Assembly: GCA_015231915.1 (NCBI GenBank)
Contig: JADGAR010000037.1
Span: 1 to 36,949 of the forward strand
DNA: 36,949 bases
Direction of reading: 5' to 3'
DNA from: Magnetococcales bacterium
GTDB lineage: Bacteria; Pseudomonadota; Magnetococcia; Magnetococcales; Magnetaquicoccaceae
Shown in pieces: positions 26,154-34,092 of this stretch. The notes below the pieces were generated by a model. The model was not told the DNA's origin, did not search any database, and was given only the letters and a program-made list of their open reading frames with translations. Numbering within the stretch: position 1 is the first letter of the stretch; every line of letters begins with the position of its first letter. A program made the position numbers and the translations under genes.

Positions 26154-27806
26154 ATGGCGGAGGCGGAGCGGCAAACCAAGCAGATTGGTGAACTCCTCAA
26201 GGAGAAGGGGCTGATCGGCAACGATCACATCGATCTGGCGTTGCAGGATCAGAAGGTGACGCGGGAGCGGGTGGGTGAGATCCTGGAACGGCTGGGGTTC
26301 ATCTCCCAGTACGACATCGCCACCACCATCGCCGACCAGGATGGCCGCAAGTACGTGGACGTGGACCAGAAGCGGCCCACGCCGGAGAGTTTGCGTCTGT
26401 TCAATCTCAACACCTGTCTCACCCACAAGTTTCTGCCCTATTTCAATGACGACAAGGAAGTGATCGTGGCCACCTTCTCCGATGACGTGGAGGGACTGGA
26501 GAAGACGATTGCCCGTCTGACCGGCCTCAAGCCGCGCATCCGGCAGGGGGAGAAGGGCAAGATCATCAATGCGGTTCAATATTATTATTATTTTCTGGAA
26601 AATCCGGTCGAGAAGCTGATCTTAAAGGAGATTCAGCTCCTGGCTGCCGACCGGGACGGGGTGCGTTCGCTGGATTCGTTCATTCTGCACCTGTTGCAGT
26701 TGGCGGTGAAGGCGCGGGCCTCGGACATTCACATCCGGCCAATGGACATGACGATCAGCATCGCCTTCCGGATCGACGGGGTGATGCGGGCGCAGTTCGC
26801 CCTGCCGCTTACCTTCAAGCGCCTGATTTCGACCGTGAAAATGAAGTCCAACATGGACATTTCCGAGCAGCGTCTCCCTCAGGACGGGAGTTTTTCGGAG
26901 ACCATCCTGAACAACCCCTATGATTTCCGCGTCTCCTCCACGGTCTGTCCCTACGGGGAGAACCTGGTGTTGCGTCTGTTGCCCGCCAAGGGGGATTTCA
27001 TGAGCATGGCCCAGTTGGGGGTGTTCGAGGAGGATATCGATCTTTTGACGCAGATTTTCAACGAGCCGTTCGGCATCGTGCTGCTCACCGGGCCGACCGG
27101 TTCGGGCAAGACCACCACGTTGTATGCGGCGGTGCGGCGTTTGAATCTGACCGAAAAAAACATCATGACAGTGGAAAACCCCATCGAATTCCGCATCCCC
27201 CTGATCCGGCAGACGCAGATCAACATCAAGGCCGGGTATACCTTCGCCAACGCCATCCGATATTTCTTGCGCCATGACCCGGACGTGATCCTGGTGGGCG
27301 AGATCCGCGACCAGGAGACGGCCCTGACCGCCGTTTCCGCCTCGGAAACCGGTCACCTGGTGCTCTCCACGCTGCACACCAATACCGCCTTTGGCGCCAT
27401 TCCCCGTTTGCGTTCGCTGGGCATTCCCAATTTCATGCTGGCCGACTCCCTGGTGGGGGTGGTGAGCCAGCGTCTGGTGCGCAAGATCTGTCCGGGGTGC
27501 AAGGAGGAGTATCGCCCGGACGCCGACGAACTTGGCTATCTGCAGGATCCGGAGATCGCCACCCTGTGGCGTGGGCGCGGGTGCGACGACTGTCGTGGCA
27601 GCGGTTATATGGGCCGGACCTTGATTTATGAGGTTCTGCGTTCCAACCGGGAGATCGCCGGCATGATCGGTCGCGACGCCGACGTGGAGAGCATGGAGAT
27701 GGCGGCGCTCAAGACCGGTTTCAGGAATATTTTTCATTCCGCAGTCCGCAAGGTGAAGTTGGGCCAGACCACGGTCAAGGAGATCATCCGGGTGCTGGGG
27801 CATTGA
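26154..27806 (+). CDS. mshE: MshE pilus extension ATPase (GspE/PilB family)
   Basis: 550 aa hexameric cytoplasmic ATPase that powers pilus polymerisation. Two N-terminal MshEN-like repeats (about 10-33 and 39-62; [IV]GE[LI]L...G.I...DIA....Q) are of the type that binds c-di-GMP, with some changes from the canonical RLGxxL. Walker A GPTGSGKTT at 313-321, Asp box ASDIHIRP at 189-196, Walker B DPDVILVGEIRD at 375-386, His box STLHTN at 405-410, and a zinc-type tetracysteine C446, C449, C477, C480. A strong ribosome site (GAGGAGG) precedes the ATG. c-di-GMP control of this ATPase would fit with the cyclase and phosphodiesterase genes 9-15 kb away. Confidence 0.95.
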   Translation: MAEAERQTKQIGELLKEKGLIGNDHIDLALQDQKVTRERVGEILERLGFISQYDIATTIADQDGRKYVDVDQKRPTPESLRLFNLNTCLTHKFLPYFNDDKEVIVATFSDDVEGLEKTIARLTGLKPRIRQGEKGKIINAVQYYYYFLENPVEKLILKEIQLLAADRDGVRSLDSFILHLLQLAVKARASDIHIRPMDMTISIAFRIDGVMRAQFALPLTFKRLISTVKMKSNMDISEQRLPQDGSFSETILNNPYDFRVSSTVCPYGENLVLRLLPAKGDFMSMAQLGVFEEDIDLLTQIFNEPFGIVLLTGPTGSGKTTTLYAAVRRLNLTEKNIMTVENPIEFRIPLIRQTQINIKAGYTFANAIRYFLRHDPDVILVGEIRDQETALTAVSASETGHLVLSTLHTNTAFGAIPRLRSLGIPNFMLADSLVGVVSQRLVRKICPGCKEEYRPDADELGYLQDPEIATLWRGRGCDDCRGSGYMGRTLIYEVLRSNREIAGMIGRDADVESMEMAALKTGFRNIFHSAVRKVKLGQTTVKEIIRVLGH

Positions 27807-27976
27807 TGGGGCAGGAGGGCGTGACATGCGGCTTGATTTGGAGCCGGTCGTGTATCGGGCCATGTGGGAGGTGAGAATCCTGTATGAAAGGGCGTGAGCA
27901 GGCGCGTACACTGCAGCAACGGAAATGACTGTGCAGGACTCGTTTTGATGATGCATTCGGGAGCAGGCTTGGAAAG

Positions 27977-29203
27977 ATGGCTTATTTTCATTACAAGTTG
28001 ATTGGCAAGGATGGAGTGGCGCGGGGCGGCCTGGTGCATCTGCCATTCGACAGTCCTTTGTCCGCAATTGCCTTTCTGGAGCAGAAGGGGGCCGCCGTGA
28101 TTTTCGCGCAGCCCCTGCATCCGATGGTGGGCGCCGTTTATGGGGTACTGGAACGATTTTTCGAGACCAGGGTGGAGACCACCGAGATGGCCGAGGCCCT
28201 CAACAACGTGGCCATCATGCTCAAGTCCGGCATCTCGGTGGTGGCTGCCATTCAGGATGCCATGGCCGACAGCGAGAATCCGACCATGTCCAAGCTCGGC
28301 CATGATCTGGTGGGCCGGATTCAATCCGGTTCCAGCCTGTCCGAATCCGCCCGAAACTGGAGCCGTTTTTTTCCGGACACGGCCCTGTTTCTCATGCGGA
28401 TCGGTGAGGAAACCGGTACCCTGGATCGTACCATCAAGGATGCCTCCCGACATATGATCAAGGTGGACAGAATTTTCCGCGAGACCAAGAGCGCATTGAC
28501 CTATCCGGCGATCATGATGGGGGCCATTCTGCTCGCCATGGCCTTTTGGCTCTATTTCGTGGTGCCGATGATGTTGCCGCTCATCACAGGCACGGGCCAC
28601 GAGCTGCCTGGATTGACAAAGGCGATTATCGCCACCGCCGATTTTCTGACCAATCATGTTCAACTGATTCTTGTCACGATGGTGGTGCTGGTGGTGCTGT
28701 TTATCCAGTTGCTCAAGCGGGTCAAGCGGTTCAGGCGGCTGGTGCATGCCTTTCTGTTGTTCATGCCCATCATCAGCAAGGTGGTGCATGCCTCCAATCT
28801 GGCCTTCATCACGGAATATTTCAGTTTGCTGCTCAAAGCGGGCGTGGATGTCATCAAGAGCATCGATATTCTGGAAAGGTCGTTGAGCAATGATATCTAC
28901 AAGGAAAAGATGCTGGAAGTACGTACTGGCTTGATCAATGGTCTGGGTTTGCGGCGTTCGTTCGCGGATGCCGGCATCTTTCCGGCCTTTGTGGTGCGCA
29001 TGATCGGCATCGGCGAGGTCAGCGGCGCCTTGTCCGAACAGTTGGAGTTCGCAGCCGAGGAGTACGGTCGCCGGCTCGATGATACGGTGAAGGCGCTGAC
29101 CAAGAGCATCGAGCCTATTGCCTTGGCCATCGGTGGCGGGTTGTTCATCGTCATGCTGGTGGGCATGTTCATGCCTTTGTACAGCATCGTGGGAGGCAAG
29201 TGA
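27977..29203 (+). CDS. mshG: MshG pilus inner-membrane platform protein (GspF/PilC family)
   Basis: 408 aa polytopic inner-membrane protein that links the ATPase to pilin assembly. Two GspF cytoplasmic domains (about 55-175 and 260-380) each with the A.LL..GV/I...I......N motif: NVAIMLKSGISVVAAI and YFSLLLKAGVDVIKSI. Three hydrophobic regions lie at about 180-205, 218-245 and 378-402. GEETGTLD and GEVSGALSEQL are the two family signatures. A 170-base gap without a recognised gene separates it from mshE; the start follows GGAAAG. Confidence 0.95.
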   Translation: MAYFHYKLIGKDGVARGGLVHLPFDSPLSAIAFLEQKGAAVIFAQPLHPMVGAVYGVLERFFETRVETTEMAEALNNVAIMLKSGISVVAAIQDAMADSENPTMSKLGHDLVGRIQSGSSLSESARNWSRFFPDTALFLMRIGEETGTLDRTIKDASRHMIKVDRIFRETKSALTYPAIMMGAILLAMAFWLYFVVPMMLPLITGTGHELPGLTKAIIATADFLTNHVQLILVTMVVLVVLFIQLLKRVKRFRRLVHAFLLFMPIISKVVHASNLAFITEYFSLLLKAGVDVIKSIDILERSLSNDIYKEKMLEVRTGLINGLGLRRSFADAGIFPAFVVRMIGIGEVSGALSEQLEFAAEEYGRRLDDTVKALTKSIEPIALAIGGGLFIVMLVGMFMPLYSIVGGK

Positions 29204-29220
29204 TCCGTCGAATTTGTGAT

Positions 29221-29248
29221 TTGCATCCGGACAGATACATGCTAGAGT
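29221..29248 (+). promoter_or_regulatory. Possible extended -10 promoter for the prepilin gene
   Basis: TTGCAT (29221-29226), a 16-base spacer, then TGC-TAGAGT (29240-29248), an extended -10. It lies in the 82-base gap between mshG and the prepilin gene, about 38 bases before the start codon. The -35 match is poor, so this is tentative. Confidence 0.35.
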
Positions 29249-29285
29249 AGCGCAAGTGGGAAATCCGGTTCTAAGGAGGATGGGC

Positions 29286-30161
29286 ATGAAGCTGGAACGG
29301 GTGGGTGAGTGCCGTGTGCGGAGTGCGGGGTTTTCCCTGATCGAATTGTCGATCGTCATGGTCATTCTGGGGGTGATGACCACCATGATGGTCGGTTTTT
29401 TCGAGCCTTCCATCGATCAGGTTCGCAAGGCCAAGAATCAGGTCATTGTCCAGAATGCCGTGAACGCCCTGGTCGCCCAGGCTGGCGCGTACAAAAAGCT
29501 GCCCGCCACGTTGACCGGCTATGCGGATGCCAAATCGAATACCCTGCAATATAGCGCGTTTGCCGGTCTGACCGACAGCAACGGCGTTTGCAATCTCTCC
29601 ACCACCGGATGGTCGGTAACGGATGCGACAGGGGGGTTTACCGTCAATGATGTGGCGTTTCTGGTCTGGAGCGTTGGCGCCAACGGCGTTGCGGAACTGG
29701 GCGCCGGAGCGACGAGCGTCCCGGTGGAGTCCAGTACTTTCGACGACGTGGCGGGCTGGGCGACGTTGTGGGAGTTGAAGGCGGCTGCGGGGTGTGAAGG
29801 CCGGACCATGCGGATCGTCTCCACCTCGGTGCCAGCGGGTACCAGTGGCTCCTTATACTCCACAGCGACTTTCACCCCGGACGGCGGTAGTGCTAACTAT
29901 TCCTGGTGCGTGGAATTTCCTGCTGTTATTACAGGAGGAGTTCTTTCCGACAATTTAGGATTTACTTCTGGGGTGCCTGTCGGGGATACCGATTCGTGTG
30001 CTGGCGCAAGCTGGGGTGCGTCAGCCACTTTGACAATGACCGGCACCGCCGCCTTTTCGGCAAGTGGAGATGCGGGATCTTATGATTTTAAGGTATTTTT
30101 AAGAGATTCAAGTTCATCACCAAATACGGATAGCAGGGTGTTTACATTGTATGTAAAGTGA
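29286..30161 (+). CDS. Type IV prepilin with C-terminal Ig-like domain
   Basis: 291 aa. Class-type prepilin leader MKLERVGECRVRSAG cut before F16, giving mature FSLIELSIVMV with Glu5, the residue needed for filament assembly. The ATG at 29286 is preceded by an excellent AAGGAGG; the frame opens earlier at a GTG (29256) but no ribosome site fits it. The middle (about 50-190) resembles the pilin body of the next gene (VA..VWS.G, DD...W.TL.EL, C near the end). The last 105 residues or so (from TSGSLYSTATF to the end FTLYVK) have the rhythm of a putative Ig (He_PIG-like) domain: W.V..P, then a G.Y.F.V...D.......FTL.V ending. Possibly an adhesive tip or minor pilin. No other role can be deduced. 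Confidence 0.85.
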   Translation: MKLERVGECRVRSAGFSLIELSIVMVILGVMTTMMVGFFEPSIDQVRKAKNQVIVQNAVNALVAQAGAYKKLPATLTGYADAKSNTLQYSAFAGLTDSNGVCNLSTTGWSVTDATGGFTVNDVAFLVWSVGANGVAELGAGATSVPVESSTFDDVAGWATLWELKAAAGCEGRTMRIVSTSVPAGTSGSLYSTATFTPDGGSANYSWCVEFPAVITGGVLSDNLGFTSGVPVGDTDSCAGASWGASATLTMTGTAAFSASGDAGSYDFKVFLRDSSSSPNTDSRVFTLYVK

Positions 30162-30667
30162 TGAGTGGTATGATAAACAAAAAAAACTGTGCCGGTTTTG
30201 ATCTGATCGCTATCACCTTGATGTTGACTGCGGTTGGAGTGTTGTTTTCCATTGCCTTTCTGGTCATCCCTAATCCGGAATCCTTGAAATTGCAAAAAAC
30301 CACTGCGCGAATCAAGGCCAACAAGAGTGCCCTGATCGGCTTTGCCGTGGCCAAGGGGCGGGTGCCAGGCACTTCCGAGGTGGCAACGCTCCTGCCCAGT
30401 CAGGTTGACGGTCATCAGCGGGCATTCGGCTATGCCTATGACGAGCGTCTCGCAAAGGCGGGGTTGTGCGCCACGTCCGCCTATCTTACGGCAGAGGGGG
30501 TGTCGAATGTCGCCATGGTGATTTTCAGTTCCGGGTTCGACGGAACCACCACGATGTCCGGCGGCGCGCAGACTTCCTCGGTTGAATATTCAACCGGCAC
30601 CAGTGACGACATGCTCGAATGGGTGACGCTGGGCGACTTGCGGGGGAGATTGAACTGCGAGAGGTAG
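30161..30667 (+). CDS. Minor pilin-like protein lacking Glu5
   Basis: About 168 aa. The N-terminus carries lysines, then CAG before FDLIAITLMLTAVGVLF, a prepilin-type processing site (G^F) and a hydrophobic helix, but position +5 is Ala, not Glu. Minor pilins lacking Glu5 (such as GspK) sit at filament tips, so this could be a tip subunit. The body contains the ALIGFAVAKGRVP segment common in pilin-like proteins, and its end (VAMVIFSSG ... DDMLEWVTLGDLRGRL) parallels the preceding prepilin, so the two are probably paralogues. The start is uncertain: GTG 30158, ATG 30161 (TGATG overlap with the previous stop) or ATG 30170. Confidence 0.75.
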   Translation: MSGMINKKNCAGFDLIAITLMLTAVGVLFSIAFLVIPNPESLKLQKTTARIKANKSALIGFAVAKGRVPGTSEVATLLPSQVDGHQRAFGYAYDERLAKAGLCATSAYLTAEGVSNVAMVIFSSGFDGTTTMSGGAQTSSVEYSTGTSDDMLEWVTLGDLRGRLNCER

Positions 30668-30672
30668 TTGGC

Positions 30673-30725
30673 CTTGCGAAAAAAAAGACAAGGCGGAACA
30701 CAAGGTCCGCCCTGTCTTTCGCAAG
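30673..30725 (-). terminator. Intrinsic terminator of the minus-strand prepilin gene
   Basis: Between the convergent genes. On the minus strand a 12-bp stem (30717-30706 with 30697-30686, one G-U pair, 8-base loop) is followed directly by eight Ts (30686-30679). An outer arm (30673-30680 with 30718-30725) lengthens the hairpin. On the plus strand the T-run is only three bases, so termination there would be weaker. Confidence 0.8.
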
Positions 30726-30740
30726 CCCGGAAGAGTAGGT

Positions 30741-31118
30741 TCAGCCGCCAGTGGCAACGGTACCGGTACCAAATTCGCAGGTGCAAGTCGTGCTGCCGCA
30801 ACAGGCAGTAAATTCCGCAGCGGTGAGGCCTGTACAGGTGACTATGGTATTGCCGCCGCCAGTGGTTGCCCCGGATGCGGTGCAAGTCGGGGCTGACCCG
30901 CCAGTGCAGTCCGCGTTGGAGGTTCCGCCAGCCAATGCGACGGAAGCCGTGGGAACGACGCATCTCTTGAGGTGCTTCTGTGCCCTGGCCTGCTCCATGG
31001 TGGAATTACCCACGGCAACGGCCGAGACGATCAAACCGATGATGACGAGCACAATGGCCAGTTCCACCAGGGAAAAGCCGGCATCCGGTCGTTTTGGGTT
31101 GGCGGATAGGGCGAGCAT
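30741..31118 (-). CDS. Small cysteine-rich type IV prepilin, possible major pilin
   Basis: 125 aa. Leader of 14 residues ending in DAG, cut before F15, then FSLVELAIVLVIIGLIVSA with Glu5, the canonical class of type IV pilin N-terminus. The mature body of about 111 residues is small, rich in Gly/Thr/Ala, contains no Tyr or Trp, and has eight cysteines (two adjacent in ACC), suggesting several disulfides. The start at 31118 follows AAGGAG with a 9-base gap; the frame is open to 31187 but lacks a site there. It has a consensus-like promoter, its own terminator, and opposite orientation to the pilus assembly genes. That suggests independent, high expression, as for a major pilin (inference). Confidence 0.88.
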   Translation of the reverse strand: MLALSANPKRPDAGFSLVELAIVLVIIGLIVSAVAVGNSTMEQARAQKHLKRCVVPTASVALAGGTSNADCTGGSAPTCTASGATTGGGNTIVTCTGLTAAEFTACCGSTTCTCEFGTGTVATGG

Positions 31119-31199
31119 TTTGTATTCTCCTTGCATAATTGACGATGAATGATGATGAAAAATTGGTGTGGAATTTGTATTCTGCATCTGTGAGTGGAA

Positions 31200-31228
31200 A
31201 GATTAGCAGAAAGTGATCTTGTTGTCAA
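31200..31228 (-). promoter_or_regulatory. Strong sigma70 promoter of the Cys-rich prepilin
   Basis: On the minus strand a perfect TTGACA (31228-31223) is followed after exactly 17 bases by TAATCT (31205-31200). Transcription would start near 31193, giving an untranslated leader of about 75 bases before the ATG at 31118. Confidence 0.75.
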
Positions 31229-31253
31229 GCTTTTTTTTGGGGTCTGAAGCGCG

Positions 31254-31829
31254 ATGAACGTCTTGATTCGATTGATTTCCTTGGTCGGGAGGTACCTGTA
31301 CATCCTGGTCGCTTTGGGAATTCTGGCAGCCATGCCATACAGTGGCCGGTTGGCGTGGAGCGCCTATCAGGATTTCCATGCGGCCCGGGAGAGGCTGGAA
31401 CTGGCCAAACAGGAGCGTGCCGAGCAGGACAGGCGGGTGGAAAAGGCCAGGGAGTTCAGGAAATTTTCCGAGGAGGCGCAGGGCTTTGCCAAGGTGATGC
31501 GGGAGAATCGGCTGGAAGAGCAGAACTGGACCACCTACGAGGTGGAGATCAAGCAGCGGCTCGTGAACGTGACCGAATTGCGCACGATCTTGAGCAATGC
31601 CGCCCCCACTCCGCGCTATTATTTCCGACCGAAGCAACTGGAAGTGACCTCCCTGCTCGCCAGGGATCATTTGCCGGAGGACTACAGGCAATTGCTGCAT
31701 GACAAGAAACTGGACAAGTTGATGATTGCTAAATTATTGAAAAAATTGGAGCTTGATACCACGCCGACCCCTGGGGAAAAGGTTCTGCTCTCCTTGTCCG
31801 GGACCTATATGGTCCTGAATCGTAATTGA
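31254..31829 (+). CDS. MshJ/PilO-like membrane protein
   Basis: 191 aa. One TM helix (about 12-29), a charged coiled coil (about 38-90), and a small C-terminal domain ending in beta-strand sequence (VLLSLSGTYMVLN) similar in pattern to PilO/GspM-type ferredoxin-like folds. Such proteins form the inner-membrane alignment complex of type IV pili with a PilN partner; the next gene looks like that partner. The identity rests on topology and position more than on conserved residues. It starts a second plus-strand group, divergent from the Cys-rich prepilin. Confidence 0.6.
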   Translation: MNVLIRLISLVGRYLYILVALGILAAMPYSGRLAWSAYQDFHAARERLELAKQERAEQDRRVEKAREFRKFSEEAQGFAKVMRENRLEEQNWTTYEVEIKQRLVNVTELRTILSNAAPTPRYYFRPKQLEVTSLLARDHLPEDYRQLLHDKKLDKLMIAKLLKKLELDTTPTPGEKVLLSLSGTYMVLNRN

Positions 31830-31899
31830 CGGCCCGCTCTTGTTGGGATGGCTGGTTTTTTGACGGCCAGACTTCGCTATTGAAATCAGGTGCTATCGG

Positions 31900-33354
31900 A
31901 TGAAGAAATCGGTACTGGATGAGTTGATCGTGGATTTGGATGGCGCGGCCCATCTCGTGCGGCGCAGAACCGCCGAGACCCTGGACGGCCTGTCCGGCAT
32001 CAAGGGAAACAAGTGGATCTTGAGCGATTTCGGTGGCGCGTCCGCCAGATTGCTCACCGTGGAGGCGCCGATCCGTTATGCCGAGATCGTGGCGCAAAGG
32101 CGGCTGTTGGAGGCCGGGGATGCCGGCGAACACGCCCGGATCCTGACGCATTGGAAACGGGCACGGGGCAAGACCACCACCGACATCTTCTGCACCGTGG
32201 TGGAGGGGGATCGGTTCGCGGCTTACGAGGACCGCGCCATCGAGGATGGCGAGCATCACCTGCTCTTTCCCGTCCATGCCCTGCACCATGCCTGTCTGCG
32301 GGAATATGCCAAAAAGAGCACCGTCCTGGTGATGTTCGAGCACGACCGCCATGTCGATCTCCTGCTGGGGCGCGCCGGTCAGATTCTGGCCGTGAGTCAG
32401 GCCTCGCTTTATGCCAATACCCCGGAGGCCAGGGAAAATCTGGCCGATACCGTGGGGCAGGAACTGCGCGCCATGCTGGCCGATATCCCGGGCAAGCTGG
32501 AGTTGATCGTCCATTACGGCTGGCAATTCGGAGTCGAAACCGAAACCGCATCTGCCACGGGGAACTCTTCCAGCACCGGGGGAAGTGGTTTTTCCTCCTT
32601 CGGGATGGCCACCAAGGAGGCTTCCACCTCCACGGGTTGGGCGGCCACCGGCGAGAGCACCTCCATGGGCAAGGAGCAGGCCCGCCTGATGTCCGCCGAG
32701 TGGGCGCACAAACTGGCCAAGGCCAATGATGTCCCCTTGAAACTGCTCAAACCGCGTATGCTCGAAATCAAGGGGCAGGAGTTCGTGGTCACCGGCATCC
32801 CGGAAGCCGTCTCCGCATTGCAGGTCGCCGATTCGGCCTCGCCGACCATGGACCGACTGCAGTATCGCGCCCAGCGCACGCTGAGTATTGCCACTTTCCT
32901 GGCCTTGCTGGTCGTGGCCGGTCTGTATCTGGGAGCGATCTGGCTGCAGCGTCAAACCATCCTTCTGGCGGATGAAGCCATGAAATTGACCAATATCGGT
33001 GCGGTCGAAGCCTTGAAGGTGGAGCCGCTGGATCCGGTGATTCAAAAGGCCGTCCATTTTGCCGACAATCTTTCCAGGTTGAAGGTCGCTCCCTCCCTGC
33101 AGGGGATCATGGCCGACCTTTCCGCATCCATGCGGGGCAAGATGCTGCTGGATCAACTGGTGATCGGGTTTTCGGATCAGGCCAAGGCCTCGCTTTCCCT
33201 GAAAGGGCGCATCAAGGCGGGTTTCCAGCAGGCCAGCCAGGAACACGAAGGCTTCGTTGCAAATCTGATCAGCAAGAATTACAAGGTCGTGAAAAGCAGT
33301 TTTACAACCGATGTCATGGCACTCACATTCAACTTGCAGCTGGAGCGGGAGTAG
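31900..33354 (+). CDS. MshI/PilM-PilN-like alignment protein with Ser/Thr/Gly insert
   Basis: 484 aa. A cytoplasmic part (1-325) of PilM/GspL-like size with DLDGAAHLVRR near the start and alternating beta/alpha sequence but no clear ATP-binding motif, one TM helix (about 327-349), and a periplasmic PilN-like part (350-484) with an alpha/beta pattern. Positions 213-258 are an unusual stretch of Ser, Thr, Gly and Ala, probably a flexible loop in the cytoplasm. This is the same overall layout as GspL or a PilM-PilN fusion, and in MSHA operons as MshI. The stop is 3 nt before the next start. Family assignment is by architecture. Confidence 0.6.
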   Translation: MKKSVLDELIVDLDGAAHLVRRRTAETLDGLSGIKGNKWILSDFGGASARLLTVEAPIRYAEIVAQRRLLEAGDAGEHARILTHWKRARGKTTTDIFCTVVEGDRFAAYEDRAIEDGEHHLLFPVHALHHACLREYAKKSTVLVMFEHDRHVDLLLGRAGQILAVSQASLYANTPEARENLADTVGQELRAMLADIPGKLELIVHYGWQFGVETETASATGNSSSTGGSGFSSFGMATKEASTSTGWAATGESTSMGKEQARLMSAEWAHKLAKANDVPLKLLKPRMLEIKGQEFVVTGIPEAVSALQVADSASPTMDRLQYRAQRTLSIATFLALLVVAGLYLGAIWLQRQTILLADEAMKLTNIGAVEALKVEPLDPVIQKAVHFADNLSRLKVAPSLQGIMADLSASMRGKMLLDQLVIGFSDQAKASLSLKGRIKAGFQQASQEHEGFVANLISKNYKVVKSSFTTDVMALTFNLQLERE

Positions 33355-33357
33355 GGT

Positions 33358-34086
33358 ATGCAAGCCAAACGCTTCGGAATGATTTCATTGATGATCCTTC
33401 TTCTTGCCGGGATCGCGACCGGCAGCGATCTGGCGTGGCAGTTCCTGCATGCGCAAATCGACGGGATCCAGCATGCGAAGAATCCCAAGGAGCAAATGGC
33501 GATTCCGGAGGTCGATGCGGCCTTGCGGCAAACCATGCGCTCCAGATTGTCGGAACTGGATCAACTGCGTGTGCCCCCCACCTCTTCTCAGGGGGAGATC
33601 AACATGGAGATGCTGGGTTACTCCGATCAGTCCGTGGCCTCGGATCAGGCCATCGCCAATCGCGGGGAGGAGGATTTCAGCTCCCATGTGGTCTCCATGG
33701 CCTACGTCTCCGGAGGCGAGCGCTATGCCGTGATCGATGGCGAGATGTATCAGGAAGGGGACGAACTCAAGGGCGAGGCCGGGACCAAGGTGCGCAATAT
33801 CACCACCGACAAGGTCCTCATCGCGGGTCGCTCCGTGCGGCAATGGGTGAAGGTGTTCAACCCGGCCAAGGTGGTGAAGAAGAAAGTGGAAGAGTCCAAA
33901 GAGGAGAAGAAGGAGGAGAAGAAGGAGGAGAAGAAGGAAGTCGCCAAGAGCGTGGCCGCCTCCACTCCAACCATTCCCTCCGTGCCCGAAGGAGTCGCAG
34001 CGACTGGCAGCGGCGGCTTGAGCGACGCCCTGCAAACCCTCAAGAACTATTCCGATGTGCTCAACTCCTTGAAAGGGGGTCAATAA
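33358..34086 (+). CDS. MshK/GspB-like periplasmic protein with KEEK repeats
   Basis: 242 aa. An N-terminal TM/signal anchor (about 7-24), then a helical region, then at about 110-168 a domain with the GspB/PilP-like pattern (YAVIDGEMYQEGDEL ... ITTDKVLIAGRSV). In type II secretion and MSHA systems such proteins link the inner-membrane complex to the secretin. After it comes a charged Lys/Glu stretch encoded by a tandem 12-bp repeat, and a Ser/Pro-rich tail. The role as an MshL partner is inferred. Confidence 0.65.
   Translation: MQAKRFGMISLMILLLAGIATGSDLAWQFLHAQIDGIQHAKNPKEQMAIPEVDAALRQTMRSRLSELDQLRVPPTSSQGEINMEMLGYSDQSVASDQAIANRGEEDFSSHVVSMAYVSGGERYAVIDGEMYQEGDELKGEAGTKVRNITTDKVLIAGRSVRQWVKVFNPAKVVKKKVEESKEEKKEEKKEEKKEVAKSVAASTPTIPSVPEGVAATGSGGLSDALQTLKNYSDVLNSLKGGQ
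33901..33936 (+). repeat. Tandem 12-bp repeat inside the MshK/GspB-like gene
   Basis: GAGGAGAAGAAG occurs three times in a row with no mismatch and encodes the EEKK repeat. Because the unit is four codons long, gain or loss of copies would keep the frame and only change linker length. Confidence 0.85.
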
Positions 34087-34092
34087 TTCAAG

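Noticed and set aside
24582-26579. 665-codon minus-strand Leu/Arg-rich frame and other frames opposite the coiled coil
   Set aside because: Low-complexity GC-rich codons of the Ala/Glu/Arg coiled coil keep other frames open; they have no start signals or domains.
27734-29413. 559-codon minus-strand frame opposite mshG
   Set aside because: mshG is clearly real on the plus strand; the antisense frame is His/Gln-rich and shows no family feature.
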